This document shows, piece by piece, positions 1-9,256 of a stretch of DNA of 64,000 nt (within the stretch, counting starts at the first letter, position 1; each line of letters starts with the position of its first letter). The stretch is taken from positions 9,626,997 through 9,690,996 of the forward strand of contig NC_092092.1 in the NCBI RefSeq assembly GCF_045679555.1, written 5' to 3'. The notes below the pieces were generated by a model. It ran no database searches and was not told the DNA's origin. It saw only the letters and a list, made by a program, of their open reading frames with translations. The stretch is from Salvelinus alpinus. Taxonomy: Eukaryota > Chordata > Actinopteri > Salmoniformes > Salmonidae. The position numbers and the translations under genes are program-made.

Positions 1-221
1 AGACAGGAAACAACCACCCACAAACCCCAACACAAAACAAGCCACCTAAATATGGTTACCAATCAGAGACAATGACAAACACCTGCCTCTGATTGAGAAC
101 CATATCAGGCATACATAGAAATGGACAAACTAGACACACAACATAGAATGCCCACCCAGCTCACGTCCTGACCAACACTGAAACAAGTAAAACACACAAG
201 AACTATGGTCAGAACGTGACA
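1..221 (-). repeat. Interspersed repeat with TGTCACG-type end, cut by the window edge
   Basis: Reverse-strand relative of the unit at 24551-24915. Both share the terminal TCACGYYCTGACC-like end, the segment reading GGTTCTCAATCAGAGGCAG and a GTCTCTGATTG block. The end at 221 reads AACGTGACA. The other end lies outside the window. It carries no ORF and is probably a non-autonomous element; the class is not resolved. Confidence 0.7.
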
Positions 222-254
222 ACTACTACATTTACTATTTACTACCATATTTAC

Positions 255-356
255 TATAATTCCATGTGTTATTTCATAGTGTCTTCACTATTATTCTACA
301 ATGCAGAAAATAAAAATATAGAAAAACCCTAGAATGAGTAGGTGAGTCAAAACAAA
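255..356 (+). mobile_element. Truncated Tc1-like 3' end
   Basis: Contains the GTGTTATTTCATAG and TCTTCACTATTATTCTACAA blocks and the terminal AATGAGTAGGTG motif seen in the better-preserved copies at 14541-14761 and 34363-34781. No transposase sequence is left and the terminal bases are decayed, so no TA duplication is visible. Bases 357-640 hold nothing I recognise. Confidence 0.55.
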
Positions 357-639
357 TGCGCCTAATGCGAAAGGAGTTGGCTATATGGTGAACTATTTTT
401 TAATAATGGTGTGTGATAACTGCTGAAATGAAGAAAAGTATTTATATCTGTGTCTTTACTATAAGCCATTGTGATCTTAATGACAGGTAATGATATAATG
501 ACAGGTAATGACATCATAATGACATAATGTAGTTGTATTGTGTGTCTACATACAGTTTATTTATTTGATTGTGATGTCTTCCCCTCCCTCTGCTGGGATC
601 TCTTGATTGGGCCAGTACTGACTGGGAATTTAGAATTAT

Positions 640-985
640 TTAGAAGTGTGTACGGCCCAGTACATCACTGGGGTAGGCCTGATCACCGACAACGATGAGA
701 CAGCCTATAGGGAGGAGATCAGAGACCTGGCCGGTGCCAGAATAACAACCTATCCCTCAACGTAATCAAGACAAAGGAGATGATTGTGGACTACAGGAAA
801 AGGAGGACCGAGCACGCCCCTAATCTTATTGACGGGGCTGTAGTGGAGCAGGTTGAGAGCTTCAAGATCCTTGGTGTCCACATCACCAACAAACTAACAC
901 GGTCCAAACACACCAAGACAGTCGTGAAGAGGGCACCACATAACCTATTCCCCCTCAGGAGACTGAAAAAATTCTGGGATTGATT
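640..985 (+). pseudogene. Rearranged LINE (family A) reverse-transcriptase fragment
   Basis: Bases 780-970 encode the post-RT peptide of the LINE family also present at 7680-9245 and 53791-56166 (IVDYRKRR, DGAVVEQVESFKILGVHI, KRAPHNLFPLRRLKKF). Just upstream, 650-675 matches a part of the same ORF that should lie further 3' (compare the minus strand at 54900-54930). The fragment is therefore internally rearranged, not simply 5'-truncated. A stop at 981-983 and the junction with a Tc1 fragment end it. It is a dead relic. Confidence 0.7.
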
Positions 986-993
986 TGCACTTT

Positions 994-1250
994 TTGCACC
1001 AAAATACGTTCATCTCTAGGAGACAGAAGGTGTCTCCTTCCTGAGCGGTATGACGGCTGCGTGGTCCCATGGTGTTTATACTTGCGTACTATTGTTTGTA
1101 CAGATGAACGTGGTACCTTCAGCTATATGGAAATTGCTCCCAAGGATGAACCAGACTTGTGGAGGTCTACAAGTTTTTTTTAGGTCTTTGCTGATTTCTT
1201 TTGATTTTCCCATGATGTCAAGCAAAGAGGCACTGAGTTTGAAGGTACAT
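994..1250 (-). pseudogene. Sleeping-Beauty/SALT-type Tc1 transposase, N-terminal fragment
   Basis: On the minus strand from the ATG at 1211-1213 the peptide begins MGKSKEISKDLKK, the characteristic start of salmonid SALT/Sleeping-Beauty-type Tc1 transposases. Frame is lost right after that, but the DNA stays recognisable to about 994, covering roughly the first 75 codons (paired-like DNA-binding domain). No inverted repeats remain. It abuts the LINE fragment upstream, and a short (CATA)-like run (1247-1271) separates it from the complete Tc1 element downstream. Confidence 0.75.
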
Positions 1251-1271
1251 ATACATACATATATATACATA

Positions 1272-2876
1272 CAGTGGGGCAAAAAAGTATTTAGTCAGCC
1301 ACCAATTGTGCAAGTTCTCCCACTTAAAAATATGAGAGAGGCCTGTAATTTTTATCATAGGTACACTTCAACTATGACAGACAAAATTAGAAAACAAAAT
1401 CCAGAAAATCACATTGTAGGATTTTTTATGAATTTATTTGCAAATTATGGTGGAAAATAAGTATTTGGTCACCTACAAACAAGCAAGATTTCTGGCTCTC
1501 ACAGACCTGTAACTTCTTCTTTAAGAGGCTCCTCTGTCCTCCACTCGTTACCTGTATTAATGGCACCTGTTTGAACTTGTTATCAGTATAAAAGACACCT
1601 GTCCACAACCTCAAATAGTCACACTCCAAACTCCACTATGGCCAAGACCAAAGAGCTGTCAAAGGACACCAGAAACAAAATTGTAGACCTGCACCAGGCT
1701 GGGAAGACTGAATCTGCAATAGGTAAGCAGCTTGGTTTGAAGAAATCAACTGTGGGAGCAATTATTAGGAAATGGAAGACATACAAGACCACTGATAATC
1801 TCCCTCGATCTGGGGCTCCACGCAAGATCTCACCCCGTGGGGTCAAAATGATCACAAGAACGGTGAGCAAAAATCCCAGAACCACACGGGGGGACCTAGT
1901 GAATGACCTGCAGAGAGCTGGGACCAAAGTAACAAAGCCTACCATCAGTAACACACTACGCCGCCAGGGACTCAAATCCTGCAGTGCCAGACGTGTCCCC
2001 CTGCTTAAGCCAGTACATGTCCAGGCCCGTCTGAAGTTTGCTAGAGAGCATTTGGATGATCCAGAAGAAGATTGGGAGAACGTCATATGGTCAGATGAAA
2101 CCAAAATAGAACTTTTTGGTAAAAACTCAACTCGTCGTGTTTGGAGGACAAAGAATGCTGAGTTGCATCCAAAGAACACCATACCTACTGTGAAGCATGG
2201 GGGTGGAAACATCATGCTTTGGGGCTGTTTTTCTGCAAAGGGACCAGGACGACTGATCCGTGTAAAGAAAAGAATGAATGGGGCCATGTATTGTGAGATT
2301 TTGAGTGAAAACCTCCTTCCATCAGCAAGGGCATTGAAGATGAAACGTGGCTGGGTCTTTCAGCATGACAATGATCCCAAACACACTGCCCGGGCAACGA
2401 AGGAGTGGCTTCGTAAGAAGCATTTCAAGGTCCTGGAGTGGCCTAGCCAGTCTCCAGATCTCAACCCCATAGAAAATCTTTGGAGGGAGTTGAAAGTCCG
2501 TGTTGCCCAGCAACAGCCCCAAAACATCACTGCTCTAGAGGAGATCTGCATGGAGGAATGGGCCAAAATACCAGCAACAGTGTGTGAAAACCTTGTGAAG
2601 ACTTACAGAAAATGTTTGACCTCTGTCATTGCCAACAAAGGGTATATAACAAAGTATTGAGATAAACTTTTGTTATTGACCAAATACTTATTTTCCACCA
2701 TAATTTGCAAATAAATTCATAAAAAATCCTACAATGTGATTTTCTGGATTTTCTTTTCTCATTTTGTCTGTCATAGTTGAAGTGTACCTATGATGAAAAT
2801 TACAGGCCTCTCTCATCTTTTTAAGTGGGAGAACTTGCACAATTGGTGGCTGACTAAATACTTTTTTGCCCCACTG
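1272..2876 (+). mobile_element. Complete Tc1-like (Passport-like) transposon
   Basis: 1605-bp element bounded by TA dinucleotides (1270-1271 and 2877-2878), as expected for Tc1/mariner insertion. Inverted repeats of about 199 bp (1272-1470 and 2678-2876) start CAGTGGGGCAAAAAAGTATT and read almost identically. They enclose one intact transposase ORF. With an unbroken ORF and near-matching long inverted repeats, this is the best candidate in the window for a recently active DNA transposon. A decayed copy of the same family is at 20830-22891. Confidence 0.93.
1638..2660 (+). CDS. Tc1-like transposase, intact (340 aa)
   Basis: Cut-and-paste transposase that binds the flanking inverted repeats and integrates at TA. 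Residues 1-110 form the bipartite helix-turn-helix (PAI/RED) DNA-binding region, with a GRPR-like basic motif ([14 protein letters not shown], about 55-68). The DDE catalytic residues are in place: D153 in [11 protein letters not shown]244 in FQHDNDPKH and E279 in [11 protein letters not shown], i.e. DD34E spacing. The glycine-rich box [14 protein letters not shown] follows at about 185. Length 340 is standard for the family. The ATG is the conserved MAKTKE start and lies about 170 bases inside the left inverted repeat. No frameshift or stop is seen. Relationship to Passport-type elements is from motif memory; whether the protein is active cannot be told. Confidence 0.93.
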   Translation: MAKTKELSKDTRNKIVDLHQAGKTESAIGKQLGLKKSTVGAIIRKWKTYKTTDNLPRSGAPRKISPRGVKMITRTVSKNPRTTRGDLVNDLQRAGTKVTKPTISNTLRRQGLKSCSARRVPLLKPVHVQARLKFAREHLDDPEEDWENVIWSDETKIELFGKNSTRRVWRTKNAELHPKNTIPTVKHGGGNIMLWGCFSAKGPGRLIRVKKRMNGAMYCEILSENLLPSARALKMKRGWVFQHDNDPKHTARATKEWLRKKHFKVLEWPSQSPDLNPIENLWRELKVRVAQQQPQNITALEEICMEEWAKIPATVCENLVKTYRKCLTSVIANKGYITKY

Positions 2877-2888
2877 TATATATATATA

Positions 2889-3533
2889 CACTGCTCAAAA
2901 AAATAAAGGGAACACTTAAACAACACAATGTAACTCCAAGTCAATCACACTTCTGTGAAATCAAACTGTCCACTTCGGAAGCAACACTGATTGACAATAC
3001 ATTTCACATGCTGTTGTGCAAATGGAATAGACAACAGGTGGAAATTATAGGCAATTAGCAAGACACCCCCAATAAAGGAGTGGTTCTGCAGGTGGTGACC
3101 ACAGACCACTTCTCAGTTCCTATGCTTCCTGGCTGATGTTTTGGTCACTTTTGAATGCTGGCGGTGCTTTCACTCTAGTGGTAGCATGAGACAGAGTCTA
3201 CAACCCACACAAGTGGCTCAGGTAGTGCAGCTCATCCAGGATGGCACATCAATGCGAGCTGTGACAAGAAGGTTTGCTGTGTCTGTCAGCGTAGTGTCCA
3301 GAGCATGGAGGTGCTACCAGGATACAGGCCAGTACATCAGGAGACGTGGAGGAGGCCGTAGGAGGGCAACAACCCAGCAGCAGGACCGCTACCTCCGCCT
3401 TTGTGCAAGGAGGAGCAGGAGGAGCACTGCCAGAGCCCTGCAAAATGACCTCCAGCAGGCCACAAATGTGCATGTGTCTGCTCAAACGGTCAGAAACAGA
3501 CTCCATGAGGGTGGTATGAGGGCCCGACGTCCA
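2889..3533 (+). pseudogene. 5' half of a second Tc1-like element, truncated in a CA repeat
   Basis: Begins with the terminal CACTGCTCAAAAAAATAAAG after a TA (2887-2888), eleven bases from the previous element. The transposase starts at ATG 3186 ([16 protein letters not shown]) and runs through helix-turn-helix sequence to ...[10 protein letters not shown]. It is then lost at 3533, where a (CA)n run begins. About 116 codons are kept; the whole DDE catalytic domain and right inverted repeat are missing. The intact element's next residues are normally reached through a CCACAC string, so slippage at that site may have seeded the CA repeat. Confidence 0.8.
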
Positions 3534-3558
3534 CACACACACACACACACACACACAC
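3532..3558. repeat. (CA)n microsatellite
   Basis: About 13 CA units at the broken end of the Tc1 fragment, followed by CCATATATACAC. Bases 3560-3637 carry a short duplicated CAACTGTCAATTT and otherwise nothing recognisable. Confidence 0.9.
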
Positions 3559-3637
3559 CCATATATACACACATATAGACAGTCCTTCAACTGTCAATTT
3601 CAACTGTCAATTCTGTCAATTTCAGAATGTCACTTAC

Positions 3638-3791
3638 TTGAAGACGGGCTGTGTAGGGGCTGTGTTGGGGTTTGACGTATAGGGGGGCCCAGTGGTATAG
3701 GGAGGTCCTGTGACCCCCTCTTTAGGACTGAGGAGCTGGCTGGTGGGACTGGTAGATCTGGAGGAGGAGGAGGAGGAGTCTGTCTTGCCTC
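3638..3791 (-). CDS. PDZ-protein gene, exon 7 of those seen (Ser/Pro-rich)
   Basis: 154-nt exon. On the minus strand a pyrimidine-rich tract ending CTCTCTTTCTCTCCAG precedes it and the donor GTAAGT follows at 3637. Joined to the G left by the previous exon it reads GGKTDSSSSSSRSTSPTSQ, then LLSPKEG and two GPPYT repeats, ending ...TQPVF plus two bases of the next codon. This is a low-complexity Ser/Thr/Pro region C-terminal to the PDZ domain, probably flexible and phosphorylatable. The next exon lies beyond the window start (bases 1-3637 are transposon debris). Function of this segment is not known. Confidence 0.75.
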
Positions 3792-4388
3792 CTGGAGAGA
3801 AAGAGAGAATTATTATTCTAAAATCAACACCCCAATTAGAATTTGGACCAAAATATTTGACAGCGTAATCCCACCAATAGCTATTTACGGAAGTGAGGTT
3901 TGGGGGCCACTCTTCAAACTGGACATTCAATTGAAGCCCTACTTGCAGAATTATGTTGTAAAATTCCAAAGAAGTCCAAAGAAACACACCAACTAATGCA
4001 TGTAGGGCAGAATTAGGGCTTCCCAGCAGTAATGAAAACACAAAAAAATATCATTAAAATTGTGTCTAGGGTTGCAAAGGGTTGGCAACTTTCCGCTAAA
4101 TTTCCGTAAATTTTACATGGGTAGGTAAGTCCGGGAATGTGGGGAATTTTGCTTAAATTCATTTTTGAACATTTTTGTGGGATACGCATAAGGCAATTCT
4201 AGGTCTTGTGGCATATTTTGGTTAAACTATCCCCAATTCAATGGAACTGCAACCCTCTGCCTGCACAGTGCATGTGCAGTGCACTCTGAAGATCTGGCAC
4301 ACTACATGAGATGCTATTGAGCCCACACTACTACACTGTCTGAGCCAAGGACTACATGCTTTCTGGTAAGTTTTGATTACAATTTTTA

Positions 4389-4493
4389 TTTTACATTTAT
4401 TTAACTAGGCAAGTCAGTTAAGATAAAATTCTTATTTTAAATGACGGCCTAGGAACACTGCCCCTGAACTGCCTTGTTCAGGGGCAGAACGAC
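4389..4493 (-). mobile_element. HpaI-type SINE, 5'-truncated, inside the hAT
   Basis: Minus-strand tail and middle of an HpaI-type SINE: TTATTTAACTAGGCAAGTCA, then the GGCCTAGGAACA and CTTGTTCAGGGGCAGAACGA blocks. The tRNA-like head is absent. The corresponding spot of the second hAT copy (about 38130) lacks it, so the SINE arrived after the hAT family had spread. Confidence 0.8.
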
Positions 4494-4799
4494 AATACCT
4501 GGTGGGGTGAATATATTTTATATGACATACATTATTTTTTGTTAACTAGTAAATAGTAGCCTACAGCAAAGTGTGTTTAAATCATTTCTAACTTGTTAAC
4601 AATTTCTGCTAGTTAGTTTTTGCTACCATGTGGGTTTAAGCTTACTTGAGCCTGCTAACCGAGGAGTGTTAATTCACCTGTTTCCATACATGTTTCATTT
4701 TTAAACATTTATCTTACAAAGGAGTTGTTTTATCTCATTGCTTAACTATTTATCTGTACATGGAATTGTATTTATTTATTTTTTTACTCATTTTCCCCC

Positions 4800-6592
4800 T
4801 AATCTTTACAGGAGATATTTCACTGTGGCTAATGTAGAAGGAAAATCTGTGCACATTTGCAAATACAGTGCCAAATCATATGTGAAGAATGCAACAAAGA
4901 TGCAGAATCATCTGGCCAGAATCATAAAGTTCCCTCAGCGCTCACAACAAGCAACCTCTGACATAAGTCCCTCTACTTCTATTCGAGGTGAAAATGATGA
5001 ATCAGACACCTTATCGATAGCAACAGCTCATGGTCCTCCTGGAATCAGAAGTTTTTTGACTCAATGGAGGAACATAGTCAGAGAAATGCTGATGAATGTC
5101 GTGCTCAAGCTGTGTATGCAACTGGTTCACCTCTGATGCTCACAGGCAATGTGTATTGGAAGAGATTTCTGAATGTTCTTCGCCCAGCATACACCCCTCC
5201 AACCAGACATGCTTTATCTACTCATTTGCTGGATGCAGAGTTCAAGTGAAGGTCAAGCAAATCATAGAGAAAGCAGACTGTATTGCAATCATCTCTGATG
5301 GGTGGTCGAACGTTCGTGGGCAAGGAATAATTCACTACATCATCTCCACCCCTCAACCAGTATTCTACAAGAGCACAGCCACAAGGGACAACAGACACAC
5401 TGGTCTCTACATTGCAGATGAGCTGAAGGCAGTCAATGACCTTGGACCACAGAAGGTATTTGCACTGGTGACAGACAATGCTGCGAACATGAAGGCTGCT
5501 TGGTCTAACGTGGAGGAGTCCTACCCTCACATCACACCCATTGGCTGTGCTGCTCATGCATTGAATCTGCTCCTCAAGGACATCATGGCACTGAAAATAA
5601 TGGATACACTATACAAGAGAGCCAAGGAAATGGTTAGGTATGGGAAGGGTCATCAAGTTATAGCAGCAATCTACCTCACCAAGCAAAGTGAGAAGAATAA
5701 GAGCACCACATTGAAGCTGCCCAGCAACACCCGTTGGGGTGGTGTTGTCATCATGTTTGACAGTCTCCTGGAGGGGAAGGAGTCTCTCCATGAAATGGCC
5801 ATATCACAGTCTGCCGATATGGACAGCCCCATCAAGAGGATCCTCCTGGATGATGTATTTTGGGAGAGAGTGGTAAGCAGCCTGAAACTCCTGAAACCTA
5901 TAGCAGTAGCCATTGCACGGATTGAGGGAGACAATGCCACCCTGTCTGATGTTCAGACTCTGCTTGCAGATGTAAGAGAAGAAATCCATACTGCCCTGCC
6001 CACTTCACTGCTGCTCCAAGCAGAGGAAACTGCAGTTCTGAAATACATCAATAAGCGTGAAGATGTCTACCTGAAGCCCATACACGCCTCAGCGTACATG
6101 TAGGACCCCAAGTACGCTTGCAAGAGCATCCTGTCTGGTGCAGAGATCAACAAGGCCTATGGTATCATCACTACTGTGTCTCGCCACCTTGGCCTGGATG
6201 AGGGCAAGGTTCTTGGCAGTCTGACGAAGTACACTTCCAAGCAAGGGCTTTGGGATGGAGATGCAATATGGCAGTCGTGCAAACATATCTCATCAGCCAC
6301 CTGGTGGAAGGGACTTTGTGCATCTGAGGCTCTTTCCCCTGTTGCTTCCATCATCCTCCAAATCCCACCAACATCGGCCGCCTCAGAGCGCAACTGGTCC
6401 TTGTTTGGGAACACACAAACCAAAGCACAGGGTTGAAAAATGGGTGGCGATCCAGGCAAATTTGAGGCTTTTTGAACCTGACAATGAGCCATCCTCAACA
6501 AGGTTGGAACGTGACAGTGAAGATGAGGCCTCGGAGTCTGACGTTCAAGAGGTGGACATTGAGAAAGTCCAGAGAGAAGACATGGAAGCCTG
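4800..6592 (+). pseudogene. hAT transposase pseudogene with degenerate BED finger
   Basis: The reading begins with a BED-type zinc-finger remnant (HICKYSAKSYVKNATKMQNH, about 4850-4910) in which one zinc-binding Cys is replaced by Ser. Core motifs follow: CIAIISDGWSNVRGQG, ALVTDNAANMKAAW, CAAHALNLLLKDI and the C-terminal dimerisation motif SERNWSLFG (about 6385-6412). Frame changes near 5050 and 5245, a TAG at 6101-6103 inside the core, and a small deletion near 6433 show the gene is dead. Product, when intact, would cut and paste the element. The family looks like animal BED-finger hATs. No host exon is implied. Confidence 0.85.
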
Positions 6593-7385
6593 AGAGGAAG
6601 ACAACCAAAGCTTTAGTTTCTTGACTATCATTTTACAGATGCATGTTGAAAATGTTTTTGGGAGACGCAATGGATCTTTGGGGATCATTCAATATTCCCT
6701 TTCTTTTGTTGTTCAGTGAAATCATCCCATGTGATGAGTCACCTCATTTAATTAAAGTTCAATTCGTAACTAAATCACTTTTTATTTCTATTGGAAGGAT
6801 TTAATCATTTGCAATTATGTCTACTTATGATAAGGTAAAATTATTATGTTTCTGTGTCGATATGATATGGTAAATATATCCTATGCAAAAAAACATCTAC
6901 ATTTAAATGCTATTAATATTAATTTGCATTTATTCCCATTAATTCCCACATATTCCCGTTAATTCCCACGGAAAGTTTCCACCTCTGAATATTCCCCAAA
7001 ATGTGCAACCCTAATTGTGGCTACACCTAAATTAAATTCTCCATTTTAAAAGCACTTCAAACCCAAGAGCTGAGTCCAGAAACGAGCGCTCTCAGTCAGC
7101 TGCTGTTGGACCTAACCAACCAAGCTGACACCAGCACTGCTTCAAAAGAAATCATTCAAATAAATAAAATTGTGACCCAATCAAAGGACTCTTATTTACA
7201 ACATTTACAACAGAAATATTACTCATCAACAGATTAATTGTTTGCAGAAATTGCTAAATTTATTCCAAGTTTTAACTTATTAAACCCAGAGGAAAAACAA
7301 AAAAATACTTATGGGTGAAGGAGCAATGGCTTCTTTTGTAGACAAATATGTATTTGCCTGCCATAGCCTGACACTGAATAATAAT

Positions 7386-7679
7386 AAGCAGTAACGTACT
7401 TATTATTAGTATTATTGTTATTACTATTAATATTAGTATTATTGATTATTATTCCAAATAATAGTGGTATGGGTAGTAGGGATGATGGTAACAGTAGTCG
7501 TTTAATGATGGTGGTGATGGTGGTAGTAGAAGTAATGATTATGGTAGTTGCAGTACTGATGTAATGATGAGGATGACAGTTATAACTGAATTATAGTTTT
7601 AGTAGGTAGAGATATTAGAGGTAGAAATGCTTCTAGTGGTAATGGTAGTAGTAGGGATCGTTGTAGTATTAGTGTTAAT
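7386..7679. repeat. Degenerate trinucleotide-rich tract
   Basis: Decayed (ATT)n passing into (GTGATG/GTAGTA)n-like sequence. It starts where the LINE family C tail ends, consistent with a simple-repeat tail that expanded and mutated. No ORF. Confidence 0.6.
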
Positions 7680-9245
7680 GACGCCGGAGGGGATGGAAGA
7701 CGGTTTACGGGCTGTACTATTTAAAAAAAGAAAAGAAAATGGCATTGTTTGTAACTTATTTTGAACATAATGTTGCTGCTATCATCTCTTATGACTGAAA
7801 AGAGCTTCTGGACATCAAAACAGCGATTTCTCACCTTGAACTGGACAAATAAATGTCTTTAATGAGTCCGACGTGAAGGATATACTGCTTCTCAGAAACC
7901 AGGCCCAAATCTCTGTCATTCACGTGAAGAAAAGACGGAAATACAGGGGGTGGAGGTCTGGGTGCCTTGTGTGAGAATTCGTCGGAGAGTGGGTCACCCG
8001 CCTCAACCATCCATTCTATTGGCCAATGTGCAATCATTGGATGCTCTCCGTTCGAGACTATCCTACCAACGGGACATAAAAAATAATAATATCATAATAT
8101 CTTATGTTTCACCGAGTCGTGGCTGAACGACGACAAGTGTAATATACAGTTGGCTGGGTTTTCCGTGCATCGGCAGGACAGAACAGCTATGTCTGGTAAG
8201 ACAAGGGGTGGGGGTATGTATCTATTTGTCAATGACAGCTGGTGCATGATGTATTTTAAACAGGACAACAAGACCTTAAAACATGTCAACACTCATAAGG
8301 CTGCGGGGCCAGACGGATTACCAGGATGTATACTCAGAACTAGTGTCTTCACTGACATTTTCAACCTCTCCCTTATTGAGTCTGTAATACCTACATGTTT
8401 CAAGCAGACCACCATAGTCCCTGTGCCCAAGAAAGCGAAGGTAACCTGCCTAAAAGACTACAGCCCTGTGGCACTCACGTCGGTAGCCATGAAGTGCATT
8501 GAAAGGCTGGTCATGGCTCACATTAACACCATCATCCCGGAAACCCTAGACCCACTCCGATTCGCATACTGCCCCAACAGATCCACAGATGACGCAATCT
8601 CAATTGCACTCCACACTGCCCTTTCCCACCTGGACAAAAGGAACACCTATGTGAGAATACTGTTCATTGACTACAGCTCAGCATTCAACAGTGCCCACAA
8701 AGCTCATCACTAAGATAAGGACTCTGGGAGTAAACACCTCCCTCTGCAACTGGATCCTGGACTTTGACGGGCCGCCCAGGGCTGGTAAGGGTAGGCAACA
8801 ACATCTGCTAGGCTGATCCTCAACACGGGGGGCCCCTCAGTGGTGCGTGCTTAGTTTCCTCCTGTACTCCCTGTTCACCCATAACTGCGTGGCCAAGCAC
8901 GATTCCAACACCATCATTAAATTTGCTGACGACAACAGTGGTAGTCCTGATCACTGACAACTATGAGACAGCCTATAAGGAGGAGGTCAGAGACCTGGCA
9001 GTGTGGTGCCAGGACAACAATGTGAGCAAGACAAAGGAGCTGATCGTGAACTACAGGAAAAGGAGGGCCAACGCCCCATCGACGGGGCTGTAGTGGAGCG
9101 GGTCGAGAGTTTCAAGTTCCTTCCTCTATTATTATTTACTAACAATTTATATTATTATTATACATTATTTTATTACAATGTATATTGTATACATTGTTGC
9201 TTTGGCAATATTGACGCAATGTTTTTCATGCCAATAAAGCAGCTT
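7680..9245 (+). pseudogene. LINE family A copy with large internal deletion
   Basis: Starts with the family's 5' sequence (ACGCCGGAGG..., also on the minus strand near 56150). Endonuclease N-terminal remnants follow (ANVQ-like region about 8020-8080). After a deletion at about 8260 come RT pieces: [14 protein letters not shown] (about 8300), [35 protein letters not shown] and [11 protein letters not shown]. The GVLSPLLYSLFTH-like and FADD-like stretch at 8850-8945 is frameshifted. The end reads CCAATAAAGCAGCTTGAATT (about 9230-9250). Multiple stops; inactive. It lies in the last PDZ intron seen, and its 3' end abuts the 34-bp minisatellite. Confidence 0.8.
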
Positions 9246-9256
9246 GAATTTGAATG

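Larger units (their letters stand above)
4067..7013 (+). mobile_element. hAT-family DNA transposon, full length but decayed
   Basis: 2947-bp element with short inverted ends (TAGGGTTGCA ... TGCAACCCTA) and an 8-bp target duplication (ATTGTGTC at 4059-4066, ATTGTGGC at 7014-7021; one mismatch), diagnostic of hAT insertion. It interrupts a LINE and itself carries a truncated HpaI-type SINE. Non-coding regions flank a broken transposase gene. A deletion derivative of the same family is at 37759-39441. Confidence 0.9.
3815..7390 (+). pseudogene. LINE (family C) C-terminal fragment, split by a hAT element
   Basis: Two in-frame-looking pieces of one non-LTR reverse transcriptase C-terminal region. 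The first (3815-4058) includes IRIWTKIFDSVIPPIAIYGS and EVWGPL. The second (7022-7390) includes ALQTQELSPETSALSQ, then DLTNQADTSTASKEIIQI and ends YYSSTD before a stop near 7235. The hAT at 4067-7013, with an 8-bp target duplication, sits between them. The tail near 7370-7390 ends in AATAATAATAAG. Decay (frameshifts in piece one) shows the LINE is older than the hAT insertion. It belongs to the L1/Tx1-like side of non-LTR elements, judged from the IYGSEVWGP motif. Confidence 0.7.

Noticed and set aside
1619-2566. Minus-strand ORFs opposite the intact Tc1 transposase
   Set aside because: Shadows of the transposase; no domain, and the same shadows recur opposite the dead copies.
3634-4041. 135-codon minus-strand ORF as a single exon
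   Set aside because: Only 3638-3791 is bounded by good splice sites in the right phase; the rest runs into antisense LINE sequence.
8150-8713. 187-codon ORF as a gene
   Set aside because: It is the deleted LINE family A endonuclease-RT fusion, ended by a frameshift.
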